A stretch of 64,000 nt of DNA from Pilaira anomala (Eukaryota > Mucoromycota > Mucoromycetes > Mucorales > Mucoraceae), in the NCBI GenBank assembly GCA_025716855.1, contig JAIXMQ010000084.1, positions 30,129 to 94,128 on the forward strand, read 5' to 3'. This document shows, piece by piece, positions 12,449 to 23,991 of the stretch. The position numbers and the translations under genes are program-made. The notes beneath the pieces were generated by a model, which saw only the letters and a program-made list of their open reading frames with translations, was not told where the DNA came from and did not search any database. The number at the start of each line of letters is the position of its first letter. The first letter of the stretch is position 1.

Positions 12449-13726
12449 ATGAACACAACTACTACATCACCTACTTCTTTATTACTTCAAGACCTTATTA
12501 ATGCACCTTCAAAAGCAGAATCTATCTTGGAATGTCTTACAGCAGATCAAATCATCATGATTGAAGATACAATCAATAGAGTAAAGCGTAGAAAGATGGA
12601 TAAATCCCAGCTCCCTTCTTCTCCTTCTCCTCTTAGTGTTACAACAAAAGAAGTAGTAGTAGAAAATACTTCTTCAGCATCTGCCATTGCAAATGCTTTA
12701 GCTGCTGCTATGGTTTCTGCTGCTGGTACTTTACAACCTACACCGACTACTCCTGTTGCTGCTGCTGCTGCTGCTGTTGCCAAAACTACGACGACGACGA
12801 CTGTATCACCTACCAAGACAGTCACGAATAGTTCGGTTACTTCGAATGACCCAATTGCTGAAGTCAAAGATGGTGTTGAATGGGTTTCTTTTGTTTATTC
12901 TCATAACCGTACTCTTAAGAGATATTCAATTCGAACTGATATTCAAAAAGTAGCATTAGATGTTGTTGATGATAAATTTAAAGCCGAGAATTGTGTAAGT
13001 AAAAAAAAAACTCCCCCCCCCACACACACATACGCAAGCAAATTTTTTTTTTTTTCGGTGGCTGAATTATTCAACTAAATTTTTTTTTTTTTTAATATAG
13101 GTTTATCCCCGTGCCAATCTTCCTAAAGAAACTTATAAAGGAAATAGATGGTCTTATGAAACAGAATGTAATGATTTAGGTTGGAAACTTGCATGGTTAA
13201 ATAAATCAGAGATTGCAGGTAAACGTGGATTAATTCAACGTGCTGTGGATTCATATCGTAATCGTTATCCCAGTATGAGATCAAGACGTGTAGCTCGTCA
13301 AGAAAAATTATTGAATGGTACGCTTCGTAAAAGAAAGAATAGAGAAGAAGAGGATGATGCAAATGCGAATGTGAATGGGACTACCAACTCTGCTTCTCTT
13401 CATCCTTCCACCCATCTTGTTACTTCAACTCTTCACAATCAACCCATTTTGAATAATACCTCTTTAGAAGCTGCTACCGTCAAACCTGCTCATCAACCAA
13501 AGACAATCGCTATTGATGATTTAATCACCAATACTCGTTATCGTATCAAGATTAATGTTGAAACCGTTTCTTTGGATGAAATCTCGGTTGAATTTCGTAA
13601 ACAGAATTGTCCTTTTCCTAGAGCTTATCATAATGAGGATCCTGAACAATATGTAGGTGGTCGTGCTAGATGGAGTGAAGATACAATGTGTAATGAACTT
13701 TGTTGGAAATTGGTATGTAATAATAG

Positions 13727-13761
<35 letters not shown>

Positions 13762-14624
13762 ACTAATAATAATTTTACATTTAGGCTTATTTAAATCCAA
13801 GAGTTTTGGCTGGAAAAAAGAATTTACTTCAACGTGCTTTAGACGTTTACCGTGCAAAGTTTATGCCTACACTTCAACCACGTAAATATTCTTCTCGTTC
13901 ACCTCCTGTTCGTGTGATCGAGACAGCAACAGCTACAATTGAACAAGAACAACTTCTCAAGATGATGCCACCTACCATGTCTACACCTTTAACTGCATCA
14001 GCACTTTCAGCACAAAACGCATTATTTGAACAGAAAAAGAAGACAAAGAAGAGTCATAAAAAGACAACCGATTCTCCTGTCATGTCATGTGCCAGCGGTA
14101 CAACAGCATCTCTTGATTTTGGTGATTGCTTCTCGCTGGACGATGAAGTATCCAATACACTTACTAATAATACTAATAATAACAACAACAACAATAATAA
14201 TAATAATAATACAACACTTAAATCTATCAGTTTAACAAGTTTACCTCGTCAAATCGATCAAGATCCAATGATTTCACCATCTTATGATTCTATTTATTCA
14301 GACACACGATTCTCACCTTTTGATGAATCCATTAGTTGTCATACATCATCCTCTTCAAACAGTATTGCATGTACACCTAGTCCACCCGTGACCGCCGACT
14401 TTTTTGGGTTCGCAGATACAGATCTTTATGATTCTTTCATGTTACCACCTGTGAATGATACATTTATGTTACTTGATTCAAATAATTCTGATATGAAATG
14501 TTATGATTCTCTTATGTCTCCCTCTCTTCCTTCAAGCGCGGTACATCAACAAGATTTAGTTAAACTTGAAGAAGATTTCCAAGATAGTTTTACTGCTGCT
14601 CACTTATTAGATCCACTCTTTTAA
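12449..14624 (+). CDS. Protein with two DUF8032-like domain copies, 665 residues
   Basis: Exons are 12449-12994, 13101-13712 and 13785-14624, with phase-0 introns (GTAAGT...ATAG, GTATGT...TTAG). After a Thr/Ala-rich N-terminus, residues about 145-250 carry a domain I associate with the fungal DUF8032 family (EWVSFVYSHNR, then NCVYPRAN, YETECNDLGWKLAWLN, KRGLIQRAVDSYRNRYPSMR). A second, divergent copy lies at about 320-415 (NCPFPRAYHNEDPEQ, TMCNELCWKLAYLN, KNLLQRALDVYRAKFMP). Each copy is cut by an intron, at different places. Between and after them come basic linkers, an asparagine run and an acidic, Ser/Pro-rich C-terminus resembling activation domains. A nuclear, transcription-related role is inference; no molecular function is established to my knowledge. 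Confidence 0.85.
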
Positions 14625-15191
14625 AAAACATTTTTTTTTTTGCTCCTCCTCTTCATCTTTTTTTTTCATCATCGTGTAAATAGTTTCCTCTCTCTGTCTC
14701 TCTCTTTCTCTCTCTCTCTCGTATATCATCCATTTTTCTTACAAACAATAACAACAACAACAAAAAAAAATCATTTATTTATCTAAAAACCCATTCACAC
14801 TTAAAAACTAGAAAACCTATGTATAACTTTCACCCAAACCCCCCCTCCCCCCTCCACCCCACTCTTACACTTTTTTTTTTTTTTATCTATATATATACAC
14901 ACACTCATCCTATTAACAAAAATGTATATATATTTTTTTTTTAAAAAAAAACAAAAAAAAAAAACTTATCCCACCCTTTACAAAAAAAAAAAAATGTTTC
15001 TCTCACCTGTACAAAAAAAAATAATAATAAAAAAATTTCCCATTTCAAAAAAGTAGTCTTTGTTTGTTGTTTTTTTTTGTAAATCTATGGCGTTTTTTTT
15101 TTTTTTTAAAAAAAAAGAAGAGAAGAGGGGCTTCCTGTCAATCTCTTTTTCTTTTTCACTTGTCTAAAAAAAAAAAATAAAAAATAAAAAA
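14625..15191. other. Intergenic region, 3' flank and next promoter
   Basis: Holds CT-rich and poly-A/poly-T tracts, C-rich runs near 14835-14860 and nothing gene-like. It is the 3' flank of the DUF8032-type gene and leader of the SANT protein gene. Confidence 0.6.
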
Positions 15192-17218
15192 ATGGTAAGA
15201 ACTAAAAAGCAAGTGATTGATTCTTTAGCAATCAAGAATAAAGGTAATACGCCCCTCTTTTTTTATTTTCTTCTCGGATATGTATAGATCATAACTCTTC
15301 TTTGATAAAAGAAATGCCTTCAACCGAATTTTATGCTGATAATGTACCTTCAAGTCCTTTACCTACCTTGATGTTGTATGATACAAATGTAATTGTTTTT
15401 TTTTTTTGTCTTAAAAAAAAAAAAAAAAGACGTGTCTGTCCCTGTATTGATTCGTTTTTTTTATTTATAAAGTTTTCACATTCTTCTTCTTCTCCACACT
15501 GGTTACCCCCACCAACACCTGTTTTAGAAAGGTAACAAAAAAAACACACACACACACACACAAACTTATTTGTACTTATAAAAAAAAAACTCAGTGAAAC
15601 TCTACTACATTTTGAACCTCCTTATGTTATGAACAATTTTTGGCCACCACCACCATCTTCTACAGATCAAACCACGAAAAAGATATCAAATGGTAAAAAG
15701 TTAGAAGCCATGTTTAGTAACTTGAATCAACAAGAAATACAAGAGATGATGACAGATTGTCATGGTAACGAGGTAAAAAAAAAAAAAAAACTTGTGTTTG
15801 CTTTTCTCTCTTTAAAAAAAAAAAAAAGATTTAAACTATTTCTTGTTTCAGGATGAAGCTATTTTACGTCTCATCACACGAAATGATTATTTGGAAAATA
15901 TACGTCATCGAATTCGTTTGAATAACAATGGTAAGCGTTTATTAAGACTTTTTCTATACATATATATATCATGTTTAAATAGTAAAAAAAAAAAATACCT
16001 TTTAGTTCAACCAATCTTAAAAGAAATTCAAAAGGCTGCCGTATCAAATCCAATAACGCGACATAAACCAAAACCTATCCTTTTACCTAATATTCAACCA
16101 CCACAGCCACCACAACCTATCAAAAAAGTCATTCAACAAAAGTCTTTATTATTACCTTTACCTTCAAATGAAATCCATAAAGCTGAAACTCCTACTATCA
16201 AATCACCAGAAAAGAGTAGTAGTAAAGTAACTGAAAAAGTAAAAGTAAAATGATATAATTTTTTTTTATATGTATCGATTTGTTTATATATACTAAAAAA
16301 AAAATCTAATTATAGCCTGCCAAAGTCGTACTTGAAAAACCAACAATGCATAAAACACATAAAACCCATCGCCGACCGTCTATTAGTAGTACAAGTACGA
16401 GCGGTATGCATTCTACGGGTCGTCTTACATTAGATGACGCATTACAACAGATCAAGGACAGTAAATCGAATGAAGAATCGGATGGATATGCAGGTTGGTC
16501 AGCTGCACGTCTTCGAGCTTTTAAGATGATTGAAAAGAACCCAAATAGTTATTATTATCGATTCAATGCTCCCGGTGAGCAACAAAAAAAAGGGAAATGG
16601 ACAGAGGAAGAAAATGCTTTGTTTTTAAACAGATTGAAACAAGTAGGTGCTAATTCTCAATGGGGAATTTTTTCTATTGCTATACCAGGAAGAGTAGGAT
16701 ATCAAGTATGTATGTGTTTTGATATAATATATATATATATATATATCATTAAAAAAAAAACTAAACATATATATATACAAAAAAAAAAAAAAAAGTGTTC
16801 AAATTATTATAGGTTCATGATTGAAAGTGGTCAATTGTATGACCCAAATTACGTCCTAGATGAAAAAGGAAAAGCGCGTTACTTGTTTGATAAAAAGACT
16901 GAAGATGGTGTAGTAGAAAAGATATTTCGAAAACATAGTAAACATGGTAGTATGTCCTTGGACGAAATGATCGCAACAAGTACAACTACTACTACAAAGA
17001 AACGAAAACAACAACAAACGAAAAGAATTGAATCAGATGAAGAGGAGGATGATCCAACCTTTAAAATCAAAAAATCTGCTTCAAAAAAGAAACAGTTACC
17101 CTCAAAAGATCTCACCAAAAATCAGTATCCGCTTATCTTACCTGCTGCGGGTGTTCGAATGACCAGACAGAGGTTACAACAGCAACAACAACTATTTGAA
17201 AACGAACAAAAATCTTAG
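15192..17218 (+). CDS. SANT/Myb-like domain protein, eight exons, 504 residues
   Basis: Exons rebuilt from phase: 15192-15243, 15288-15388, 15473-15531, 15595-15772, 15852-15930, 16006-16238, 16316-16705, 16796-17218. The only clear domain is a SANT/Myb-like module at about residues 326-372 (KGKWTEEENALFLNRLKQ, W-spaced helices, then GRVGYQ spliced to CSNYYR). Upstream is a Pro/Lys-rich N-terminus with a helical patch (MFSNLNQQEIQEMM); downstream a Lys/Glu-rich tail with an acidic SDEEEDD patch and polyglutamine. The fold suggests a chromatin- or DNA-associated nuclear protein; target unknown. The acceptor of exon 3 (ATAAAG at 15472) and the donor of exon 6 (16239 or 16245) are the weakest calls; both alternatives at exon 6 keep frame. 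Confidence 0.8.
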
Positions 17219-17464
17219 TTTTTTCTTTTTCTTTTTTTTTTCTTTTTTTTTTTCAAAATAAATTATTTCGGTTCTATGTTATTCACTATTACTATTAACT
17301 TTATACGTTATTAAAATGTCAAAACTATGACGTGTTTATTTCTCAGGGTTTTTTTTTAGAAAAAAATTCACAAATTCGCGTATTTACATCACCTTTTTTT
17401 TTTTTTTTTTTTTTTCCTTTCCTTCTTCTTTTTCATATCATCATCACTTAAACAAAAAAAAAAC

Positions 17465-17707
17465 ATGTCTGAAACCAAACCAAAAAAAGAATCGATTTTA
17501 ACAAAGGAATTAGCAGCTTGTAGTATCTTTGGTATACAAGCAAATGAAGAGAATAAAGAGAAATCGGTTCAATGCCTTGAAGAGACTGGACTGGTGCCTG
17601 TCTATGTCGCTGAAGGAGATCCTAACCATGCTATTGCTGTAGGAGCAGATACAGCAGATCAAAAGCCTTCTGTATACAAAAAATTTAAATCTGAAAAAGA
17701 GACTTAA
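17465..17707 (+). CDS. Small hydrophilic protein, 80 residues, unknown function
   Basis: Single-exon frame from ATG 17465, right after an A-rich leader typical of starts in this window. It encodes a charged, soluble protein with a compact middle (ELAACSIFGIQANEENKEKS) and a C-terminal KKFKSEKET. There is no signal peptide, membrane segment or motif I recognise. Its amino-acid composition is balanced, unlike shadow frames, which supports real coding. It might be one exon of a longer gene, but no matching splice sites are obvious. Confidence 0.6.
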   Translation: MSETKPKKESILTKELAACSIFGIQANEENKEKSVQCLEETGLVPVYVAEGDPNHAIAVGADTADQKPSVYKKFKSEKET

Positions 17708-18164
17708 CTTGTTATGCGCGTTTTTTAAGTAGTAAAATAGTATAGCATTATTAGAATAAAAACAAAAAAAAAGGTTGTCAATAATATCTTTTTTTTTTTT
17801 TTTTTGCATGTTTTTTTTTTGGGGCACCGCAAAGAATTGGGATTTTTTTTTTTGTCTTTAGCTAATCTAGTTACAATCAAGAAATTATAAATAACTTGAA
17901 GTACCTTTTATCTTTTATTATCTTGTTTGTTTTTTTTTTGCCACTTTCTTTACAGTTCAATTAAAATAACAAATTAGAGAGTAAATTAAAAAAAAAAAAA
18001 TGTTTAAAACATTGCATAAAAAAAAAGGGAAACTTTACTATTGAAAGTTACAATTTTATATTACAAGTTTCTCCAACAAAAAATGCCAAAAATATAATCT
18101 TTGTACCTCATTTGATTTAGGCTTTAGTGTATCATATCCAATTTTGTATAATCTCTATGGAGAT

Positions 18165-18195
<31 letters not shown>

Positions 18196-19492
18196 TTCTT
18201 TTGTTCTATCTCTTCCTTGATAGATTAAATCAACTCATACAAGACTCAATGCCTTTGAGAGTTACATGGTAATCAGCATGTGTTCATACACAATTGGTAT
18301 TCAACTTTTTTACTCCCGAAGCGGGAAGGAAAAAAAGATAAAGTTTGGATAATACCACCATATGTTGTACCACAAATGGAGTATGAACCAAGGAAAACCA
18401 AAAGTCTGGCTAAAAGGTTCAAAAGGTAAATAGATATTGAGGAGGACCGTGCTATTTTTCTAGTTTATGCAATTTTATGATTTTCCCCAGTTTTTTTTTT
18501 AAGCTTTTCCCGTATTTTATAATAAAAGCTCCTACTAATCTTGATAGATCTCTCTCTTTACTTATTGGTAATAACTATATTTGTAAATAATATAACAATA
18601 AAGAACCATTACATAAGTAACACACATTATACACATCAGATTATAACTCTTCTTCCAGAAAGAAATAAATAGATCTAAACAGTTTGATTGGGTTTTAGAA
18701 AATAGGCCTTTTTTTTTTTTTTTTTTTTTTTTTGTTTCCCACCACAAAAAAGAATCGACTAGTAACAATAAATAAATAAAAAAAAATATGAATAGGATAG
18801 TACGTTTTTCTAGAATCAACTCATATATAAATATTACGCTATTACGCTATATTATCGTTTATATACAATACAGAACTTCTTTCAATTTCGAAACCTTTTC
18901 TTTGTAAGTTTGTGTCAAAAGTGGTGAGTAAAAAGGAAGATCAACTAATAAATAAAATCTGGACCTTTTTTTTTTTTTTATTGGTAGTACATATTTTTTT
19001 TTTATACGCGTATCTATTCGGATAATGTGTATATAAAACTTATTTATAAGACTTTTCTTTTTGTGTAATTCCTTATACACATACACACACAACATGTATC
19101 GATTTTAGAGATTGTCTATAAAAAAAGAAAAGGCTTTTTAGATTTTACATTAAAATAAACTATTTTGTTCATCCGAAATAGATCGCATGAATTATAATGT
19201 ATTTAGAGAAGTAATTCCCGGCTATTATGGAATAGTCTTGTAATGCAGGTTTTCTCTTGTAACTAAAGGTCACAATATTCAAAGTGCAAACAATGTTCGT
19301 GAGAAAGGTTACACCATGATTATACTAAAACCAAGTCCAAATCAAGCTTATTGATTGTTGTTGGGGATAAAAAAAAAATCACATCATGACGTTCTACATA
19401 TATAAAGTGTAGAAAAAAAAAACATTTTTTTTTTTTTTTTTTATACCTTTTCTTTCCTATTTCTATATTTCTCAAAATAAAATAAAATAAAA
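17708..19492. other. Intergenic region upstream of glycogen synthase
   Basis: About 1.8 kb, AT-rich with long runs (A-run 18164-18191, T-run near 18710-18733). No supportable gene on either strand; the last few hundred bases are presumably the glycogen synthase promoter. Confidence 0.55.
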
Positions 19493-20412
19493 ATGGCTCA
19501 ACAAAAAGATGTTTATAATCCACTTTTATTCGAGATTGCTTGGGAAGTAGCCAATAAAGGTTTGTAAATAAGATGTATTAAATAATAAAAAGACGCGTCT
19601 CAATGATTTTTAACCTATCTTTAATATGAAATAAAAGTGGGAGGTATCTATACGGTGATTAAAACCAAGGTACCTGTGACAGTGCGTGAATATGGTGACC
19701 GATATTGTTTAATCGGGCCCTTATCGTACAAGACAGCACCTATGGAAGTAGAAGCACTTGAGCCACCCGAAGGTATTATCCGAGACACATTAGAGATCAT
19801 GTCCTCCCAAGGTGTAAAATACTTGTTTGGTCGATGGTTAGTTGAAGGTGCACCCTATGTACTTTTATTTGATACAGGTAGTGTCCTTAACCGATTAGAT
19901 GAATGGAAAGGCGATCTTTGGCGTGTAGCCGGTATCCCTAGTCCTCCTAGTGACCAAGAAACCAACGAAGCCATATTGTTTGGTTATGCAGTCACTTGGT
20001 TCCTTGGTGAAGTTTCGAAAAAGTACAACGAACAAGCTTCATTACCTGATTCTCCTGCTCCTGCCATCATTGCTCATTTCCATGAATGGTTAGCTGGTGT
20101 AGCTATTCCTTTAATCAAGAAGAGAAAAATTGATGTTACTACTATCTTTACTACCCATGCTACTTTATTAGGTAGATACTTGTGTGCTGGCTCCGTTGAT
20201 TTCTATAATAACTTACGTGACTTTGATGTGGACCATGAAGCTGGTAAACGTGGTATCTATCATCGTTATTGTATTGAAAGAGGTGCTGCTCATTGTTCAG
20301 ATGTATTTACTACTGTCAGTCATATTACTGCTTATGAATCTGAACATCTTTTGAAACGTAAACCAGGTATGACAAGAAATCTTAAATCTATCCAAACGAT
20401 CTATTTAGCTGA

Positions 20413-20471
<59 letters not shown>

Positions 20472-21963
20472 CTTAGATGGTGTATTGCCAAACGGTTTAA
20501 ATGTTGTAAAGTTCCAAGCTGTTCACGAGTTCCAAAACAAACATGCTTTAAACAAGGAAAAAATCAATGACTTTGTTCGTGGTCATTTCTATGGTCATTA
20601 TGATTTTGATTTGGATAACACTGTTTATTTCTTTACCGCGGGTCGTTATGAGTATCGCAATAAAGGTGTAGATATGTTTGTTGAGTCACTTAGTCGTAAG
20701 TTTTTTATTTTTTTTTTTTTTTTTTTTTTAGATATCTGTCTATCCTTTTTATTGACCTTATCTATTTTATTAATTAGGCTTAAATGATCGTTTAAAGGCT
20801 GCTAAATCAAGCACCACCGTGGTCGCTTTCATCGTCATGCCTGCTGCTACTCGATCCTTCAACGTAGAAGCACTTAAAGGTCAAGCTGTTACCAAACAAT
20901 TAAGAGAGACTGTAAACGAGATCCAAAGTCGTATCGGTAAGCGTATTTACGAAAGTGCATTAAGAGGAGGTGAATTAGACCCTGCCGAATTTTTATCCAG
21001 TGAAGATAAAGTACTTTTGAAACGTCGTGTCTTTGCCCTCAAGAACCAAAGTTTACCTCCTATTGTCACTCATAACATGGTGGATGATGGTCTTGATCCT
21101 ATCATTAATCAAGTGCGTCGTTTAGGATTATACAATAAACCGGATGATCGTGTCAAGACTATCTTTCATCCAGAGTTCTTGAATGCTAATAATCCTTTGT
21201 TGGGTCTTGATTATGAAGATTTTGTGCGTGGTTGTCATTTAGGTGTCTTTCCTTCTTATTATGAGCCTTGGGGATATACACCTGCTGAATGTACTGTCAT
21301 GGGTGTCCCTTCTATTACCACAAAGTAAGTAGATAGATTTAATAACTATTTATATCATCAGTTGATTGACAATTTTTTTTTTTTTTTTAAAAAAAAAGCT
21401 TATCTGGGTTTGGTTGTTTTATGGATGAAAATATTGAGAATTGTGAGGACTATGGTATTTATATTGTAGACCGTCGTCTTAAATCTGTCGAAGAATCGAT
21501 TCAACAACTCTGCGAGCAAATGTTTAGATTCTGTCAAAAGACACGTCGTCAACGTATTAATCAACGTAATCGTACTGAGAGATTATCTGATTTATTGGAT
21601 TGGAAGCGTATGGGATTAGAGTATATCAAGGCACGTCAATTAGCTTTACGTCGTGTTTATCCTGAATCCTTTATTGATGATGAAGAGGAAGAAGAAGTCG
21701 CAATAAAGAAGATTCCAAAGCCTTTGTCTGCTCCCGCTAGTCCTCGTATTCGTCAATTAGTTAATGGTTACTTTAATGGTCAAGATGATGAAGAAGAAGA
21801 GGATGATCTTCACATTCCTATACCTAGAAAGGAGTTCCCTGCTTTGAATAGAAAGGGCGCTGGTGAAGGTGACTCCCGCGAAGCTGAGTTATTAAGAGAA
21901 GGTGATATCATGACATTGAACAAACTTACTTTGGAAGAAAAGAAACAAAGTAGACATCATTAA
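19493..21963 (+). CDS. GSY: Glycogen synthase (glycosyltransferase family 3)
   Basis: Transfers glucose from UDP-glucose to the growing alpha-1,4 chain of glycogen in the cytosol. Exons are 19493-19559, 19638-20366, 20477-20695, 20778-21324 and 21399-21963; the joined frame gives 708 residues, matching fungal Gsy proteins. Visible are the UDP-glucose-binding start ([16 protein letters not shown]), [27 protein letters not shown], and the acceptor/catalytic motif [12 protein letters not shown]. The arginine cluster [10 protein letters not shown] (about 570-580) is the glucose-6-phosphate switch, so allosteric activation is expected. A C-terminal SAPASPR segment looks like a proline-directed phosphorylation site. 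Intron 2 contains a 55-nt pure T run. Confidence 0.97.
20417..20471. repeat. Poly-T tract (55 nt) inside a glycogen synthase intron
   Basis: Uninterrupted T from 20417 to 20471, directly before the CTTAG acceptor, so it acts as an extreme polypyrimidine tract of intron 2. Confidence 0.9.
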
Positions 21964-22241
21964 TTTTTTCTTTGCTATATATATATATATATATATTATA
22001 TGATTTTTTTCTTTTCTTTTTTTTTAAAAAAAAAAGAGGGGAAAAAAAAGAAAAGCATACATATTACCATTACATTTACTTTTAAATCATTTTATTACAT
22101 TTTTACATAAATAAAGACAAGAGATCTGGAAAGATAAACCCATTTTCTATAAAAGGGAACTGAAACCTTTTTTTTTATAATTTGAAACACCATTTTATTT
22201 TTTATTTTGTTCCTTTCTTCTTTCCATTATAGATATATATT

Positions 22242-23520
22242 ATGTCTACTACCAACAAGCCCCTTCCCATTACCGTATTCACTGGTTTTTTAGGCAGTGG
22301 TACGTTTTTATTATACAAAAACTACAATAAAATACAATTAACTTATATTCTATTTATTAGGCAAGACTACTCAAATTTTGAGCTTATTACGTCAAGTACC
22401 TAAAGATTATAAAGTGTGTTTGTTAAAGAACGAATTTGGTGATATTGCTGGTAAATTTTTATTTATTTATTTATTCAAGTAAACAAGTAAACTTAAACTT
22501 TTTCTTTTCTCTCTTCAGTTGACAGTCAATTAGCTAAAGAGACTAATGTTGGTGTTCAAGAAATGGTGAATGGTTGCATGTGTTGTGTCCTTGTAGGTCA
22601 AATGAAGTTGGCCCTTGAAGAATTAAGAGGTAAGACCTTATTGCGAGTAATATAAAAGAAGGTATATATTCATAATGTATTAGAAAAATTTAACCCTGAT
22701 AGAATTATTGTCGAGACAAGTGGATCAGCATTTCCTGGTAAGTGTACAATTCTGGCATTGACTGACCTATTTGACCCTAAAAAGTTTTTTTTTTTTTTTT
22801 TTTTTTTTTTGCTTTATTTTAGCACCTATTGCTTGGCAAATTCGTGAGATGGAAGGAGATGGATTTGTTTTAGATTCAATTATTACTGTAGTAGATTGTG
22901 AAAACTTTAGAGGATATGAAGATACAAGTTATACAGCCAAGTTACAAGCACAATATACGGACGTTATTTTACTCAACAAGCATGAATTGGTGAATGAACG
23001 TGAACTGGACGATGTAATTGATCATATCAACGTTTTAAACACAGATACACCCAAGGTCAAATGTGACAAGGACGGTGTCTCCCCTGACCTTGTCTTTGGT
23101 CTGGATACGCCTCTCTTTAAAGTCGGTTACAATCAATCCAAGTCTTTAGAGGATAACGTATTTGATCCCAAACATCAAAAGAATGAGGTAGATCTTATTC
23201 AAATCATTCAATCCGTGAATGAACATAAATTAAATCGTGAAGCACTTGAAACTTTCTTAAAGACCATGCCTAAAGATGATATCTATCGTATTAAAGGTTT
23301 TGTTCGCTTAGACGATGGTCAATTGTATATTCTTAATCATGCTTTTGGTCGATGGACTTTAACTTTGGTTGAAAATGAAGATACTTTAGAAAACACCAAA
23401 GATGTTCAAATCAGAGTTACTGTCATGGGACAAGATTTAAGAATGTATCAAGAGAAAGTCAAAGCTTTATTAAATAGTCAAGAAGGTGATATCAAATTGA
23501 CTCCTGCTCACCGTCATTAG
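22242..23520 (+). CDS. CobW-family metal-chaperone GTPase, 336 residues
   Basis: Exons are 22242-22299, 22361-22450, 22519-22629, 22684-22737 and 22823-23520; all four introns are phase 1. Residues 15-23 form the P-loop GFLGSGKTT, cut by intron 1. CMCC at 69-72 is the family's metal-binding CxCC motif. RIIVETSGSAFPAPI and the guanine-recognition LLNKHEL follow. The C-terminal half contains the CobW-C domain (IYRIKGFVRLDDGQ, FGRW) and ends in a histidine-bearing PAHRH. The family uses GTP hydrolysis to hand a metal, often zinc, to client enzymes. The client of this protein is unknown. It sits 470 bp upstream of GUP1 on the same strand. Confidence 0.92.
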
Positions 23521-23991
23521 ACCATTTACTTGTATTTAAATTAAAATAAAATTTTATTTAGACATCTTTTTCCCTGTTGTCAAAAATATCGCCTTATTAA
23601 TCTTTGCACATGTATTTTCATTACACTAACTTTGTAGTCATGTAAGAGAGAGAATTGATTTTTTTTTTTTTAGTTTCTCCTTCATTGATAAAAATGTACC
23701 TTCCTCTTTTTTTAACGTGGGCGATGAAGAAGATGAAGATAAATATAATTTATTTTAGCCACAGTATACGGACTAAGCAGCATGATACCTCGTTATCACC
23801 TTCCTGTCTAATATCAAAAATATCCCAATAAAAAATTACTATTTTCGGTTTTGCTGAGAGTACTAAAAGTAGGCGGGGTTTTCAAACATTCGGTGGGGAG
23901 CACAGTATGTCGACCAATTAAAGATTTGAAATTTAAAGTTATTTGTTCCTTGATTTCATTGATCCACTTTATTTTCTTCATTTATCTTTCT
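23521..23991. other. Intergenic region before GUP1
   Basis: Promoter-sized gap. It contains a STRE-like GGCGGGG at 23871-23877. The GUP1 frame stays open back to 23851 but has no upstream ATG in that stretch, so ATG 23992 is taken as the start. Confidence 0.5.

Noticed and set aside
12547..12867. Minus-strand Ala/Val-rich frame
   Set aside because: Antisense of the Ala/Thr repeats in the DUF8032-type gene.
23851..23991. N-terminal extension of GUP1
   Set aside because: Open frame but no ATG; the extension would precede the expected cytosolic N-terminus.
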